Assembly: GCA_947000775.1 (NCBI GenBank)
Contig: CAMQGK010000463.1
Coordinates: forward strand, 6,869,501 to 6,933,500
Direction: 5' to 3'
Source of the DNA: Pterois miles
Taxonomy: Eukaryota; Chordata; Actinopteri; Perciformes; Scorpaenidae
Length of the DNA: 64,000 nt
A program made the translations under genes and the position numbers. This document shows positions 11,861 to 23,240 of this stretch, in pieces. Below the pieces are notes generated by a model. It was not told the origin of the DNA, did no database searches, and saw only the letters and a list, made by a program, of their open reading frames with translations. Every line of letters starts with the position of its first letter. Positions within the stretch are counted from its first letter, which is position 1.

Positions 11861-14800
11861 AAAAAAACCTAATTCTATGATTTCAGCTACTTGACATGTA
11901 CATTGACTTTTTATTTTGGTCCATGACCCATCTGCTAACATGGAGGAGGTGGGCTTTATGACCTATGGGCCTACTACAACCAGCCACCATGGGATGATCA
12001 AAATATAAGAAATGATCTATAGATTAATTGATAATGAATCATTAGCTGAAGTCCTAACAGGATGTTGGACTGATATCATACTCTTATGTACATTATCTAA
12101 TATTGTTTTACATTATCAATTATATGACAAGACCAGAATTTGTATTCTTTTTCACCTAAACCAAGTTCATTTCCAGTCCTTTTGTATGTGTGTGTGTGTG
12201 TGAGTGTAATCCAACAAGACATGTCTTATTCTTTATTGAAAAGCATCTAAAAACGGTGGCAAATTCAACTGTAACAGAGTGAACTCTATTTCTGTTACCC
12301 ACTGAGGTTACTCCCTGGTCTTGTACTTAATATGGGACATGGAGCACTAATCTCCCCCAGGGACATGCAGTCACTTGCTCTATTACCTGCCCATTATTGG
12401 GCAAGCTTCCAGATGTATGTGACCATGCTGTAGGTAGAGCTAATCCTGTAATGACACAGACGGTCAATTGATTGCAGTCTGATCTCTATCCAAGACTCTT
12501 CCCCAAAGGTAGAACTGGTGGCTTGTAAGAAGAGAATTTAACCTTCTCTCGGTGAATTGATTGAGAGAGGGAAAGCAGAGCAGGAAATACTGTAAAGTCC
12601 GTCCTCGCTGCAGAGCGGATAAGCAGCGGGAGACAATTACTGACGTGACATTTTGTCACAGGCGTTGAACTGTTGTGCTGTCATTTCGTTTAAAGAACAT
12701 GGAGCAAGGCAGAGATGTTCCAGGACACACACTCACTGTCACATAAAAATCAGACAGAGCCTTCATGATTATATGAAGATATGCTCTGCTTTAAAAGTAA
12801 TAAATCTTATTCCTCATCTTTAAAACCACACCAACAGATTTCTTTGTTAGTGTGAATCAATTCTCCTACATTTCCTAGTGTTGTTAATGTCTTTCAGATG
12901 CTGTTAGATGGTCTGACAAGCATTTCCTCTGAAGCATACTGACACCCTTCAAGTGATGGAGAACATGTTCAACATAGAGGAATCTTTTAACCAAAACATC
13001 CTGGGATCTCTAGACTGAAAGACATTTTCCGCCCCTCTACTTAGAAGACATCTGTACACTGTGAAGAAACATTGTGTTATGACGCAAAATGTATACTTAA
13101 TTAGGTGTGACCTTTAAGTATGGGAAAATGTGGTTTTATGCAAAGCCTTTCACACCAACCAACTAATTCCAATGAGTCATCTGAGAATGAGGAGACATTT
13201 CAGTATTTTCTTTTTAATGAAACAGCCTTACAGTTAAGATTTAAACTAATAAATGTATGTACATATTTAGTCAATGCATCTCTAACTACATGCAGCTCCA
13301 ATCTCATTTTTCCAAATGTTTTATCAGCCAAACGATATTCCTCGAGCAGTGTGCTTTGATTAATAATGGCTCGGCAAAGGGTTACCTCAGGAATAACAGA
13401 TAAGGGGATGTTGGTTTATTCCAATGTAAACGGTGAGGGTTCAATTAACACTGAACCGTGTGTCCCTATGTTGCTATGCTGCAATGAACATGATTGACAG
13501 ATGGTTGTGCAGGAGAAAGGTTAGAGGGGCTTTGGAGGTAGCGGTGGAATTATGGGATGGGAGGGGGCAGTGAGTACAGATCATGCTTGAGATCACGCCA
13601 TGCTATCCATACCAATGGGCTCATGCACAGATACCACCGTACAAATCTTCAGTTCAGTGAATCCGGTGCTCACATGGATGCATTTGCACACAAAATCAAC
13701 ACAAGGAGGGGAATGTGTTGCTTTTTCCCTTGCTTCCTTGCTGCAAATAAAGAATGCATTAACACATACATTGAAATAGACATGCATGGGCAGACACACT
13801 GCCGGAGCGTAGGTTAGAGGAGCCCAGTGTGTCCCAGGTTACACTGCAGCTGGGCAGGGTCATTATCATCTGTGAACTGTGACTCACGCTGACATTGTCT
13901 GGATGGTCAGCTATGATGGGGTGGCATGCTGCGACAAGCTCCAGGTGACTTGAGAAGAGAATGGTAGGGGACGGCAGTTTACGGAGAAAACAAAGATGAA
14001 AAAAGACAAGGCACGGACAGAGCAAAAACAGGATGGTGTGAAGTTTTATACAAAGCCAGTTTTTTACAAAGAAGAATGAGGAAAACAGATGCAAGAGTTA
14101 CAAAAGAAAGAAAGGTAAGAAGAACAAGGAGGAAGAGGAAAGATTTGATATTGGCAGAGCAACAGAGAGAGGAAAAGAGACTAGGAGAGAAGAGAAAAAG
14201 GGTAGAGGAAACTATTTGTCATTCGAACAAAAAGCCCGGCATCAGGATGAGCAGAATAGTGAGCTGCAGTCTTGTCATCATGTCCCTTTTTCTTCCCAGA
14301 ACAACCTGTTTGATGTGAACAGGGTAATATGGTGAACAGCGGGAGGTATCCACAAGCATCAAAGAGAATTTAAACCACACACTGGCCCAGTATGCTTATG
14401 TGTGTGTCTCTGTGCCTGCATAATAGCGACTGACTGCGCGTGTGTCAGTATAGCACGTGGCACACAACGCTTGATTATATCCATTCGGCACGTTGTGACA
14501 ATTATCAGCCAGCAGGCATGCTTAGCATGATGTGTCTTAACTACCAATCACAACCAGGCACATGTCTATTGTTCCAACATCTAGAGTGTAACAGTGGAAG
14601 TAACAACGATGAACTGCTTTTGATGATCCATGACAGAGACAAGGTACCAGGGACAGCATTAGTTTTCTGCAGGGCTCCGTCGTGGCTACTGCGTTCATGC
14701 ATCAGCAAACAGGCTCCGCTCTCTGGCGGAGGGAGGAGGTGTTGAACAGCGCAAGAAGACAAAGCGGAAGAAAGTCACTTCGAAACAGAGTGCACTGATG

Positions 14801-15539
14801 GATGGTCCACTCAGTTTGGCTCAGAGCTTACATGAATAAACATACAGAGGGGTGGTGTTTGCTGCAGAATCGCCAAATGCAGAAACTCCAAATTAATAAA
14901 TATTGAAGAATTGGCTACAGATTGAAGGGGTTTCAAGTGAAATTAAAGGGTACAGTTTTGAACCATGGATTTTTCTTTCCCAATTGAATACAAATTGAAG
15001 GCCGCAAGTGACTACAGCTTCAATCCCTTTCTTAAAGTCTCATTTTCATTGTCGACCTCATGTGTTGCACCTTATAAAAGACAGAGTAGGTCTATCTATA
15101 TACACTATGTACTGTATGTAATCACCTGATCGATAGTGTTAATTGACATCACTGCAGAACCTTCTTTTCCCAGGGTCTTGCAGCTCTGCTCAGTGAATTA
15201 TGGGCATTCATTTTGATTCATAATTATGAGAAATAGATTTTCTGGTTTAGCTTTTCTCCTTCTCCCCTAGGCAAGGGCCACACCGAAGCCCAGTCGTGTT
15301 CCAGTATTGGCTAACAGTTCAAGGCTGCCGTTGTACTGAACAGCTTGTGAGGATTAGTATTTGAATGTGAAGCCTTGCTGAAAAATGATCAAGTATGCAC
15401 TGTCATATTTCTGGATGAATAAACATTGGTGAAACCTTCTGAGACGCCATGTCACACATGGCTTTCCATTGTGTTTCCCAAAAACAAGTGCAAACTATTG
15501 CAAAGTTGTTGTTTTTTTTTCTGAATTTATCTTATTAGA
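11861..15539. other. Intergenic, mostly unique-looking sequence
   Basis: No gene recognised. The stretches 12240-12760 and 13390-13560 lack obvious repeats and hold homeodomain/TALE-type words. Open frames overlap on both strands at 14440-14762, with no domain and no splice context, so I do not call them genes. Confidence 0.4.
13491..13500 (+). promoter_or_regulatory. PBX-MEIS/PREP consensus site
   Basis: An exact TGATTGACAG, the composite PBX plus PREP/MEIS decamer known from TALE-bound enhancers. It lies in non-repeat sequence. A single 10-mer can occur by chance, so function is only inferred. Confidence 0.35.
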
Positions 15540-15990
15540 ATGACACATTTATTGATTAATTTTAAACCTGCAATATTATGTATTATCAGTCCAACATTTC
15601 GTTTTAGATCTGTTTTGATCTTCACTAACTCCAGGGAAATATCTGATTAATTAGCAGCTAAATGCTCCAGTACAGTATATTCACCAGCTTGTTGCTAACT
15701 TTTTCTGTCAGCCATATTGTGCTGGTCAGGTTGTATGCAGTGAGTTTTAAGAGTTTTTTCACTGAAAAGAGCTGCCTGCCGCTGCTGGAAGCAACGTTGA
15801 TGAGAGTGGTGAGAGTGAACCAAAACAGTAAGATTGCAGGACATACAACCAAATCCACTATATCATGTGGCAGAGCACTGAAATGCTCTGTGGAACTGAG
15901 GGGAAGTGCAGTGTTGGGTGATAATTCTCAATGGATTCTTTACTACGAGCAACCCCTTTCATTTACAAGCGGTCATGCAATCCATAGTTG
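15540..15990 (+). repeat. Probable interspersed fish repeat
   Basis: The sequence around AATGCTCCAGTACAGTATATTC and CTGCTGGAAGCAACGTTGATG resembles a dispersed element I recall from several fish genomes. The 109-codon frame inside it is not a gene. There is no second copy in this window to prove the call. Confidence 0.4.
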
Positions 15991-16383
15991 ATTAAAGTCA
16001 TTGATTATTAGAGATGTCCCAAGCTGATATTAAACATCTGCGTCAGGGCCGATCCAGGCACATTCGAATGGATCAGTTCTCTTATATAACAGCAAAGCTT
16101 TACAGTACTCAAGTCAGTCTCACACGAAGGCATATAAATAACACATTACACTGTCATTCCTCGTATCTTGAGAATGCATTTTAGGATTTTCACACCTCAT
16201 TTGAACGCCACCATGCAACAAAACTACAGTAACTTCCACAGGCAACAGTTACATTTAGTAAAAATATCAATATATATAAAATATATATTTGTAACATCAC
16301 AGATGTCACTAAAAACGTGATGATTGTTATGTGACCAATGTCACTAACGTAACTTACAAAATGAAACATCAGTCTCAAGCAGC

Positions 16384-16560
16384 GGTCTCCTGGTTAAAAA
16401 TCCAGTATCTGTTGGACCCATCCACCTCCCCATCCGCCCACCATAAGCTGTCTTTCTTTTTTCATACTACACTAATCGTACCATTTCCATTACTGTAGCA
16501 TTTATATGCAGATGCATTTACATTGCAGTCATTACAGGCAACTTGGCGTACAAATGACTC
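16384..16560 (+). repeat. Dispersed repeat, family Z, copy 1
   Basis: Colinear with 22171-22335: TCTCCTGGTT, TGTTGGACCCATCCA, CCCACCATAAGC, CAGATGCATTTACATTGCAG. Same orientation. Confidence 0.65.
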
Positions 16561-16579
16561 GCAGAAATCAAGAGAGCCA

Positions 16580-16985
16580 AATCAAGTCAATTTTATAGCC
16601 CAAAATCACAAATCACAATTTTGCCTTAGGGGGCTTTACAATCTGTACAGGATGCGATGCCCTCCATTCTTTACAATGCAACCCTCAAACTGGATATAGA
16701 TCATATTGGGAAATCAATAAAATAACTTTAACAGGGAAAAAGAAAAAAAATGGAAGAAAACTTCAGGAGGAACAACAGAGGAGGGATCCTCCTTCCAGGA
16801 TTGACATAAGTGCAACAGATGTCGTGCGTCCAGATTAACAACGTAATGAAAATACAATCCATAAGACAAAAATGTCAACATATGTGAGTAGGAGCAGCTT
16901 CCTGGCTTCACCATACAGGTAGAACCACAGCAACAAGACCTCCTCTCCGTGCCAAACAGAGTCAGAGCCAAAGCCGTTCTTATTA
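16580..16985 (-). mobile_element. Retroposon-like dispersed repeat, copy 2
   Basis: Reverse-complement copy of 8136-8563. On the plus strand it begins with AATCAAGTCAATTTTAT, the reverse of the 3' tail. No intact protein is encoded. Confidence 0.65.
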
Positions 16986-18690
16986 CATGCTAAATGCCTT
17001 GTGCATTATCGTGCCATTCATGTGCCTTTTCGGGTGAACAGGCTGAGGTATTTGTTCGCACTGGCCTGAGAAACTCTGAGTTCTGACATCCAATTTGGCA
17101 AAATAACATTACACAAACTCACTCTTTCTCATTAGCAAAGAGCAGTGTACAAAACATTTAACTAGCAGCTCCAGCTGTGAGTGGACTGAGTGTTTTTGTC
17201 GTCCCAACAACTCCAACAAAGTGATGTGTGTTCTCTCTAGCTGATCGCGTTTCGGGAGTCACATTACATAGGTTTATTCAGAATAATGTCTACAGTTATA
17301 GATCATATTGGTTGGTTGGCCTCTTTGCAGGTGTGTGTTGACAGAGAAATATTTGATAATTAATGCATGAATTATCTTGATTATGACCTCATTAGCACAC
17401 CTGATTATGTTTAATATATCATGGTGATTATAGTAGAACATGTTGTTTTGCTTATCACGGTGGTGGGAGAGCCGAGTTAGGAGACAGGCAGCCGGGGAGA
17501 CGGAGGACGTGGCTCTGCAGGGTTTACATCCCGTGCCAGCAGGTTAACAGTGTGCAGTCTCTCAGCTGAGGGCAGCAGATACTCTTGGTTAGTCTCAGTG
17601 AATCTGAATCCACAGGCTTCAGATAAATTAAACAAAATACATTCCCTCTTGCCCATGCAGACAGTTTTAGTTTTATTTGTCCAGGTTTTGTCTTTAAAAT
17701 ATCTGCATCCACTCCAATACTACTCAAGTGTCCCTGTTGTTCTGGATAAGCCCCAGATCACAGTGTCACGTTCCCATAGCTCCAATTAAAACTGTTCATA
17801 GTGAGATCTGTAGATTATCCAGAGTGACAGGACTTTTTTAATGTAATTTTATATACCACATATAAAACTGACAGATTGACGCCATCAAGCTTCTAAAGAC
17901 CTACCTCTTCTCGTTGGCATTCACTTTGATGTCGACACCTTGAGTTCATCCTCTATTGTACTACAATTATTTTATAAATACAGAATTATTTTGTTTTATT
18001 GTTATCGTATTTATTTTCATTTTTCTTTATTTGGTTCTTTGATCCTCTTCAACACTTTGGCCAACTGTGGTTGTTTTGTGATAGAAATAAGCTTGACCTT
18101 GACAATTACATCACTCTGACGGCACTCTCAGCTCAGACGGCTCTTTCGAGGTGAATTAGTCCACCGGATGATAGCCTATTTACAACCATGTCTCCCAGAA
18201 ATTACATTAGCACAATGGGGAAGGGGCTTATATGGGGGTGATTTTCTTTTTTTTTTTACCTCCATCTGATAAAATATAACAGCTTAATAATAGCAAATGA
18301 CACACAAAATTTCACCTATGTTGTCTCTTCAATCTACATTTTGTGTCTGCACAGCAGTGCATTTATATATTTTAAATAAAAGTAATGTATAAACTAATTA
18401 TCGAATACATGAAACAGGTAATCAAAAAATCTAAACTGTCAAATAAACTTTTGGTTTTAGTACACTTAAGCAGCATTTATCACAGATGCAGAGGAGTTAC
18501 TTAGGGTTTTTTATTTTTAAATCAGGGTTTGATTCCCACTCCTCAGACTGAGACATGACGAGCTAGCCAGCAAGATGTTGCTTACCTACACCGCTTGACG
18601 GTATCCACAGTTATGCTGTGCTTATGTTACAGAGAAGCACACACAGTGGATGAGGTGAGAAAGTGACTGAGGCTGTGTGCAGCACAGATT
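16986..18690. other. Intergenic, candidate regulatory stretch at 17340-17780
   Basis: No gene recognised. The segment from about 17340 is free of recognisable repeats and dense in ATTA/TAAT words. It includes a near-perfect palindrome (17355-17376). Confidence 0.4.
17355..17376. promoter_or_regulatory. 22-bp near-perfect palindrome
   Basis: It begins GATAATT, is centred on ATGCAT and ends AATTATC. One base pair breaks the symmetry. It contains paired homeodomain-type AATTA words, so it could be a dimeric homeodomain or POU site. Function is inferred only. Confidence 0.3.
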
Positions 18691-19110
18691 TTAGTGCAGT
18701 GATTTATTTAAGACAAAGAAAATTTTACATTTACAGCCAGTGGCGGCTTTGTGCCTGCACAATTCATTTGCAGCCTGGACACAGAGGAATGAACATCTCC
18801 TGCTCTGACTGCAGCTAGGAGGGACTGCTGCACGACGAGGACATGGCCAACTGTGAGTGCTTTGGGGCGGGGAGGGGTCCACGGCAGCACCCACTGCTCG
18901 TTGAGAAGAGTAAGAATGATACCTGCTTTCACACCAGTCTCCAAAAGTCTCCAATAACAACAGAAAAAGTCACTAGATTTGTCGCTAGATTTTTCAGCTA
19001 GGGTCTGAAAAATCACTAAATATGGCGACAAAGTCGCTAAGTTGGCAACACTGCTGAAGTCTGCCGGTAGAACGGCAGTTTGAGTCCGAGTCTCACGTTT
19101 TCTACAGCAA
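18690..19110 (-). repeat. Probable interspersed repeat with long incidental frame
   Basis: The minus strand holds a 163-codon open frame (18708-19199) around AGTGTTGCCAACTTAGCGAC. I recall this motif as dispersed in fish genomes. No domain, no splice-site structure and no second copy are visible here. Confidence 0.4.
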
Positions 19111-19270
19111 CAACACTGGGCTGCCCGCTGATGCGCCTGCTTGATAATCAGCTTAATATGCTCAGACATCGATGCGATAAAAATGTTGAACGTTGACAAA
19201 ATGTCTCATCGTAACTTTACCATTCATGCATCCTGAAGGAAAAACAAGACTCGGTTGAAACCGAGTATAT

Positions 19271-19782
19271 GGCTGGACCATGTACAGTCAGTCTCTGAAT
19301 TTATGGCTAAATTGTTATACAAACAGTCAGTGGTCATGTCTATAATGTTACATCCAGTAGTATACTGTATGTCTATTAGGTCCTCTACTCAGCTAGCTGT
19401 TCATGTGGTGACGTACCCTATCGTGAAAAGCATGTGATTGGTCCCTGGTTTTCTGCTTGCCATTTTAACAGGAAACAACATGGAGGACTGTTCTTCGACT
19501 TTTTATTATTCCGTCTAAACAATCCACCAAAATCTACTTACACCAGTACAGTACAATATACCAACATTTTAAGTGAGAAATAGGCAATGTCACTGCTGGA
19601 TTCATTTTAGAGCTAGATCATCTAGTTTGACAACTTACACTTGATGCGTCACATTAGATGGCTCATCTGCATAAAGGACCCCGCCTTTTCATTTTGAAAG
19701 AGCATCGGCCAATGAAGAAACGTCATCACTCAGTAAGTGACAGACTTTTGCGTTTGTAGGGATGGCCCTCTGTGGTCCAGCC
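19271..19782. mobile_element. DNA element with GGCTGGACCA TIR, copy 1
   Basis: It begins GGCTGGACCA and ends TGGTCCAGCC, a perfect 10-bp terminal inverted repeat 512 bp apart. Much of the body reappears in inverse orientation at 61636-62105: CCGCCTTTTCATTTTGAAAGAGC, CTGGTTTTCTGCTTG, GTGAGAAATAGGC. It is non-autonomous. Confidence 0.65.
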
Positions 19783-21667
19783 AGAAAAGGAAAAAGTAAT
19801 CACTGAGTGATCGTCCTAAAATGTTATCCTTTGACAGGTTAGCTCTCCACATCACAGATGAAGAATTTTCAATTTAACACTGCGTAGGACTAATGCAATA
19901 TTATACAGTGTTCCCTCTGAGAGGCACAGCCCCACCCCTTAACTATATATTGATCTTATCTGTGCAATTTAGCGCTGCCTCTCTTTCCTCCAGTTCCCCT
20001 CCCTAGAGGAAAAAGCAATACAGTCTCATCATACACAGACACCACAACATGTACATACAGTATACACACACTGTGTGTGTGATAGAGGGAAGTGTGTGTG
20101 TGAGTGTGTGTAGGGGGGGGGTCACACTCGAATACATGACTAATAGACTGTCGACATAGATAAATGACTTTTTAAGTAACAGAAAATTGCTCTGTATTCC
20201 ATTCACTGAACAGTAGTTTCCTCTCTTCTCTCTATCTGTCTTCCGTCTTTCCTTCCCTTGTCCTCCCCTCATTCGTCCTCCATTTCTCTGCTCAACATAT
20301 CTCCACCCTCATGCCCTCTTCATCTCTGAACTTTTGTGCCCGAGTCCTTTCTCCTCTGTCAATTCTCTTATTTGTTCCCTACAGTACGTCTCATTTTTTT
20401 TTTCACCCCAGTTTCCAAAGCAACAAGTTTTTCTTCTTCTTCGTCGTCGGCGTCTTTTCACATGTGAAGGAGGACACAGAAAAGGGATCTGGAACTGCAC
20501 AATGGTGGAATTATGCAAATTAATCCACCCAGTGACAATGGATTAGAGCGTGCTCTCTCACAGCTGACAGAAGGGGTTTAGAACGAGCTCTGAGAGTCAC
20601 TTTAAAAGATTCTTGTCTCACAAATCAGACTCACATTCACGCTAAGATGTCTGTGTCCACCTATTGACTTTCTCCATCCCGGTTGTTTGAATTGCTGCTG
20701 TATCAGCGCACCGTGTAAACAGAACTGACATCTCAGTACTTTGAAATAGATGCAACAGTCTTTGCAGAGAATAACAAGATGTTATTATTGTCATCTTGAC
20801 ACCTCTGCAATATCCCTATGCATGTTTACATGTGTGAAGGAGTGACAAATTACACACATGCCTGTGCCACCACCAAATTTCTAAAATTATATATAAATAT
20901 CTCATTTACACCTTGCATGTATGGCACCTGCATCTAACAACATGCACTGAAACAGCATTTTACCATGTGAAATCAGATTATTCTTTCCTTTCTTCTATAC
21001 AAATATATATAATTGCCATCCTAATACCCTTTTTTAAAAAGTTAATGCAAAAATGTTACTCTTTGTTGTGAACACTGCAGGCTCTGCAGAGGCCATAACA
21101 ATGCCAGCACTTGCGCTTTTATTTCAAAGTGTGTGTGTTTGTCAGGTACACACCGCAGGCCCAAGCTGGTCAATTTCAATCAAGCTACTGATCACACATG
21201 GATATTGTTGCGTATGTTTTATTGTGATGTGAGCAAATACAGAAAAAATAACAGGTTGTTGTGTTGTTGCTGTGCGTACATTGATTTTGCATTTACACTT
21301 TTACCCATCTAAAGCATCTGTCACTGCCTCTTGAGGTGGTTTGAGACCTTTACACATACTCTTTTAACTTTATGTACTGAAGTTCTTTATAAATGTAAAC
21401 ACGACAAACAAACTACAGCCGCACTGGCAGCTCTGTGAGGCTGGTGATCACAGCGGTGCTTTGAAATAAATGCTAACATAAGCATGCTAACATGATCCAA
21501 CCCGACATCACACCAAAGCATGTAACCTGTCCACCAACGGCTAGCATGTCAGAGTCACGTTTTGCCTCACTGAGGCAATTTATTACAAATTACAAATGTG
21601 TATGAAAGTGTAATACCAGCAGAGGGCAACACAAACTCACTTAGCTTTCAGCAACAAAAAGAAAAAA
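19783..21667. other. Intergenic, candidate enhancer at 20495-20570
   Basis: No gene recognised. Polypyrimidine sequence lies at about 20220-20460. The downstream part, 20460-20720, looks unique and holds the motif cluster annotated separately. Confidence 0.45.
20499..20570 (+). promoter_or_regulatory. POU/SOX/OTX-type motif cluster
   Basis: In 72 bp the sequence contains ACAATGG (20499-20505), the octamer ATGCAAAT (20513-20520) directly abutting TAATCC (20521-20526), a second ACAATGG (20535-20541) overlapping GGATTA (20540-20545), the E-box CAGCTG (20561-20566) and TGACAG (20565-20570). These match POU, SOX, OTX/PITX, bHLH and MEIS consensus words, a combination typical of neural or eye enhancers. 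This is inference from motif density. Conservation was not tested. Confidence 0.4.
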
Positions 21668-22026
21668 GAAGAAGAAGAAGAAGAAGAAGAAGAAGAAGAA
21701 GATAGTCCTTTATTAGTCCCACGACGGGAAATTCAATTTTTTCACTCTGTTGTTAACTTATACACGGTACATGCAGACCCGAACACACACATGCACAAAC
21801 ATGCAACAATGGAGAGATGTCAGAGTGATGGGGCTGCTCCTGACAAGCGCCCTGAGCAGTTGGGGGTTTGGTGCCTTGCTCAGGGGCACCTCGGCAGTGC
21901 CCGAGAGGTAAACTGGCACCTCTCCAGCTACCAGTTCACACTCAGTTCTTGGTCCATGGCGGGACTTGAACTGGTGACCCTCCGGTTCCCAAGCCAACTC
22001 CCTACAGACTGAGCTACTGCCGCCCC
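21668..22026 (-). mobile_element. tRNA-derived SINE, copy A
   Basis: Minus-strand copy. The 5' head at the right end carries the A-box-like TAGCTCAGTCTGTAGGGAG and B-box-like GGTTCAAGTCC, with one base changed here. The left end has the (TTC)n tail, seen as (GAA)n on the plus strand. Just inside is the LINE-like tail GGGACTAATAAAGG. The same family occurs at 34796-35140, 38484-38818 and 50752-51089. Confidence 0.85.
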
Positions 22027-22170
22027 AAACACTTAGTTATGTTTAAGAAAAACATCATGGTTGCATTTAAGATAAATGTAAAACTAAGTAATATCTGTAC
22101 GAAAACAATGTAACAGAAAAACAGAAAAAAATATTACGAATGTCACTAAAGTAAAACTAAACACTGATCT

Positions 22171-22335
22171 CCTGGTTTAAAGTCCTGTTTGTTGGACCCA
22201 TCCATCTCCCCTTTCACCCACCGTAAGCCTTCTTTTATCTTCATATTCTACGTCACTACCTCTAAGCGTAGCATATTCATACAGATGCATTTACATTGCA
22301 GTCAGTACAGACTACATGGCGTATTCATCGCAAAG
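22171..22335 (+). repeat. Dispersed repeat, family Z, copy 2
   Basis: Colinear with 16384-16560 and in the same orientation. It is followed immediately by family Y. Confidence 0.65.
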
Positions 22336-22343
22336 GCAGTGCT

Positions 22344-23240
22344 AACATGCTGATGTTTAGCAGAAACAATGATTGCCATTTTAGTTTGGTGTTTTGTTGC
22401 TTATATTTCCTAATTTGCACCAAATTTGTTGTAATTTGCACCAAACACAAAGTGTGTTCATTAGTTTCGCAGATATTTGGTCATAAACCAAACTATTGGA
22501 GAAATTGGAGAAAAAAAATCTTTGGATCAGATGACAGTGCTACAGGGAAAGTTAAGAGGTTTATCCTCAAGGGGACATGAATGTTTGCACCAAATTTCAT
22601 GGACATCCATTTGATAGTTGGTGAGACATTTCACTCAAAAGCGCAAATGTCAACCTGATGGCACTGAGACGAAAAATCAGAGGATCACCACAGTTAGGGC
22701 TGTCCCGAATGCCACTTTTTGGCTTTGAAGAAATATTTGAAGGTATTCAAAGCTTCACGGCACAGCACATCAGGTGGACATGTTCATCTTCAGGTGGATG
22801 GTTTGTCCCCATCTCCCCGTTTCAGTATTTAGTGCTACTGCTGCACTACTGTGCACACACCTCTGCACACAACAAACAGCAATATTTGTCTGAGAATAAC
22901 TAGTAAATTTAATGTTGTGGGATTATTCTTTTTATCATGGGCTATTTTGGGATTTATATTTTATTATTCTATAAAAACAAAACAAAAAATTAACCATTTT
23001 AATACTGATTTGGAGGTTGATTAGCATGGCAATGGTCCAAGCTTAGGAGCATTCAGATCTACACTACACCAAAGTCATTAAGATTCATCCTCAGGGGACC
23101 AAGACTGTCTGTACAGAATTTCATGGCAATGCATTCAATAGCTGTTGAGATATTTCAGTGTAGACCAAAGTGGTGGACCAATTGACCAACATGGCCATCC
23201 ATAGATCCCCACCACTAGCTTGGTAAAATAATACAAAAAA
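22344..23240 (+). repeat. Widespread fish repeat, family Y, copy 2
   Basis: Ordered blocks GCTAACATGCTGATG, GCAGATATTTGGTCATAAACC, ATTTCATGGACATCC, GAGACATTTCACTCAAAAGC, then at about 23050-23200 CATCCTCAGGGGACC and GACCAAAGTGGTGGACC. About 350 bp of other sequence (22690-23030) interrupts it. No protein is encoded. Confidence 0.6.

Noticed and set aside
14440..14762. Overlapping open frames on both strands
   Set aside because: No domain or splice support. Both-strand openness suggests low stop density by composition.
15662..15991. 109-codon plus-strand frame and the overlapping minus frame
   Set aside because: Sequence resembles an interspersed repeat and has no domain.
18708..19199. 163-codon minus-strand open frame as a gene
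   Set aside because: It lies in sequence resembling a dispersed fish repeat, with no domain.
21758..22012. Open frames on both strands in the SINE (also at 34743-35126, 38499-38747, 50748-50972)
   Set aside because: The same peptides recur in every SINE copy. They are translations of a tRNA-derived repeat, not genes.
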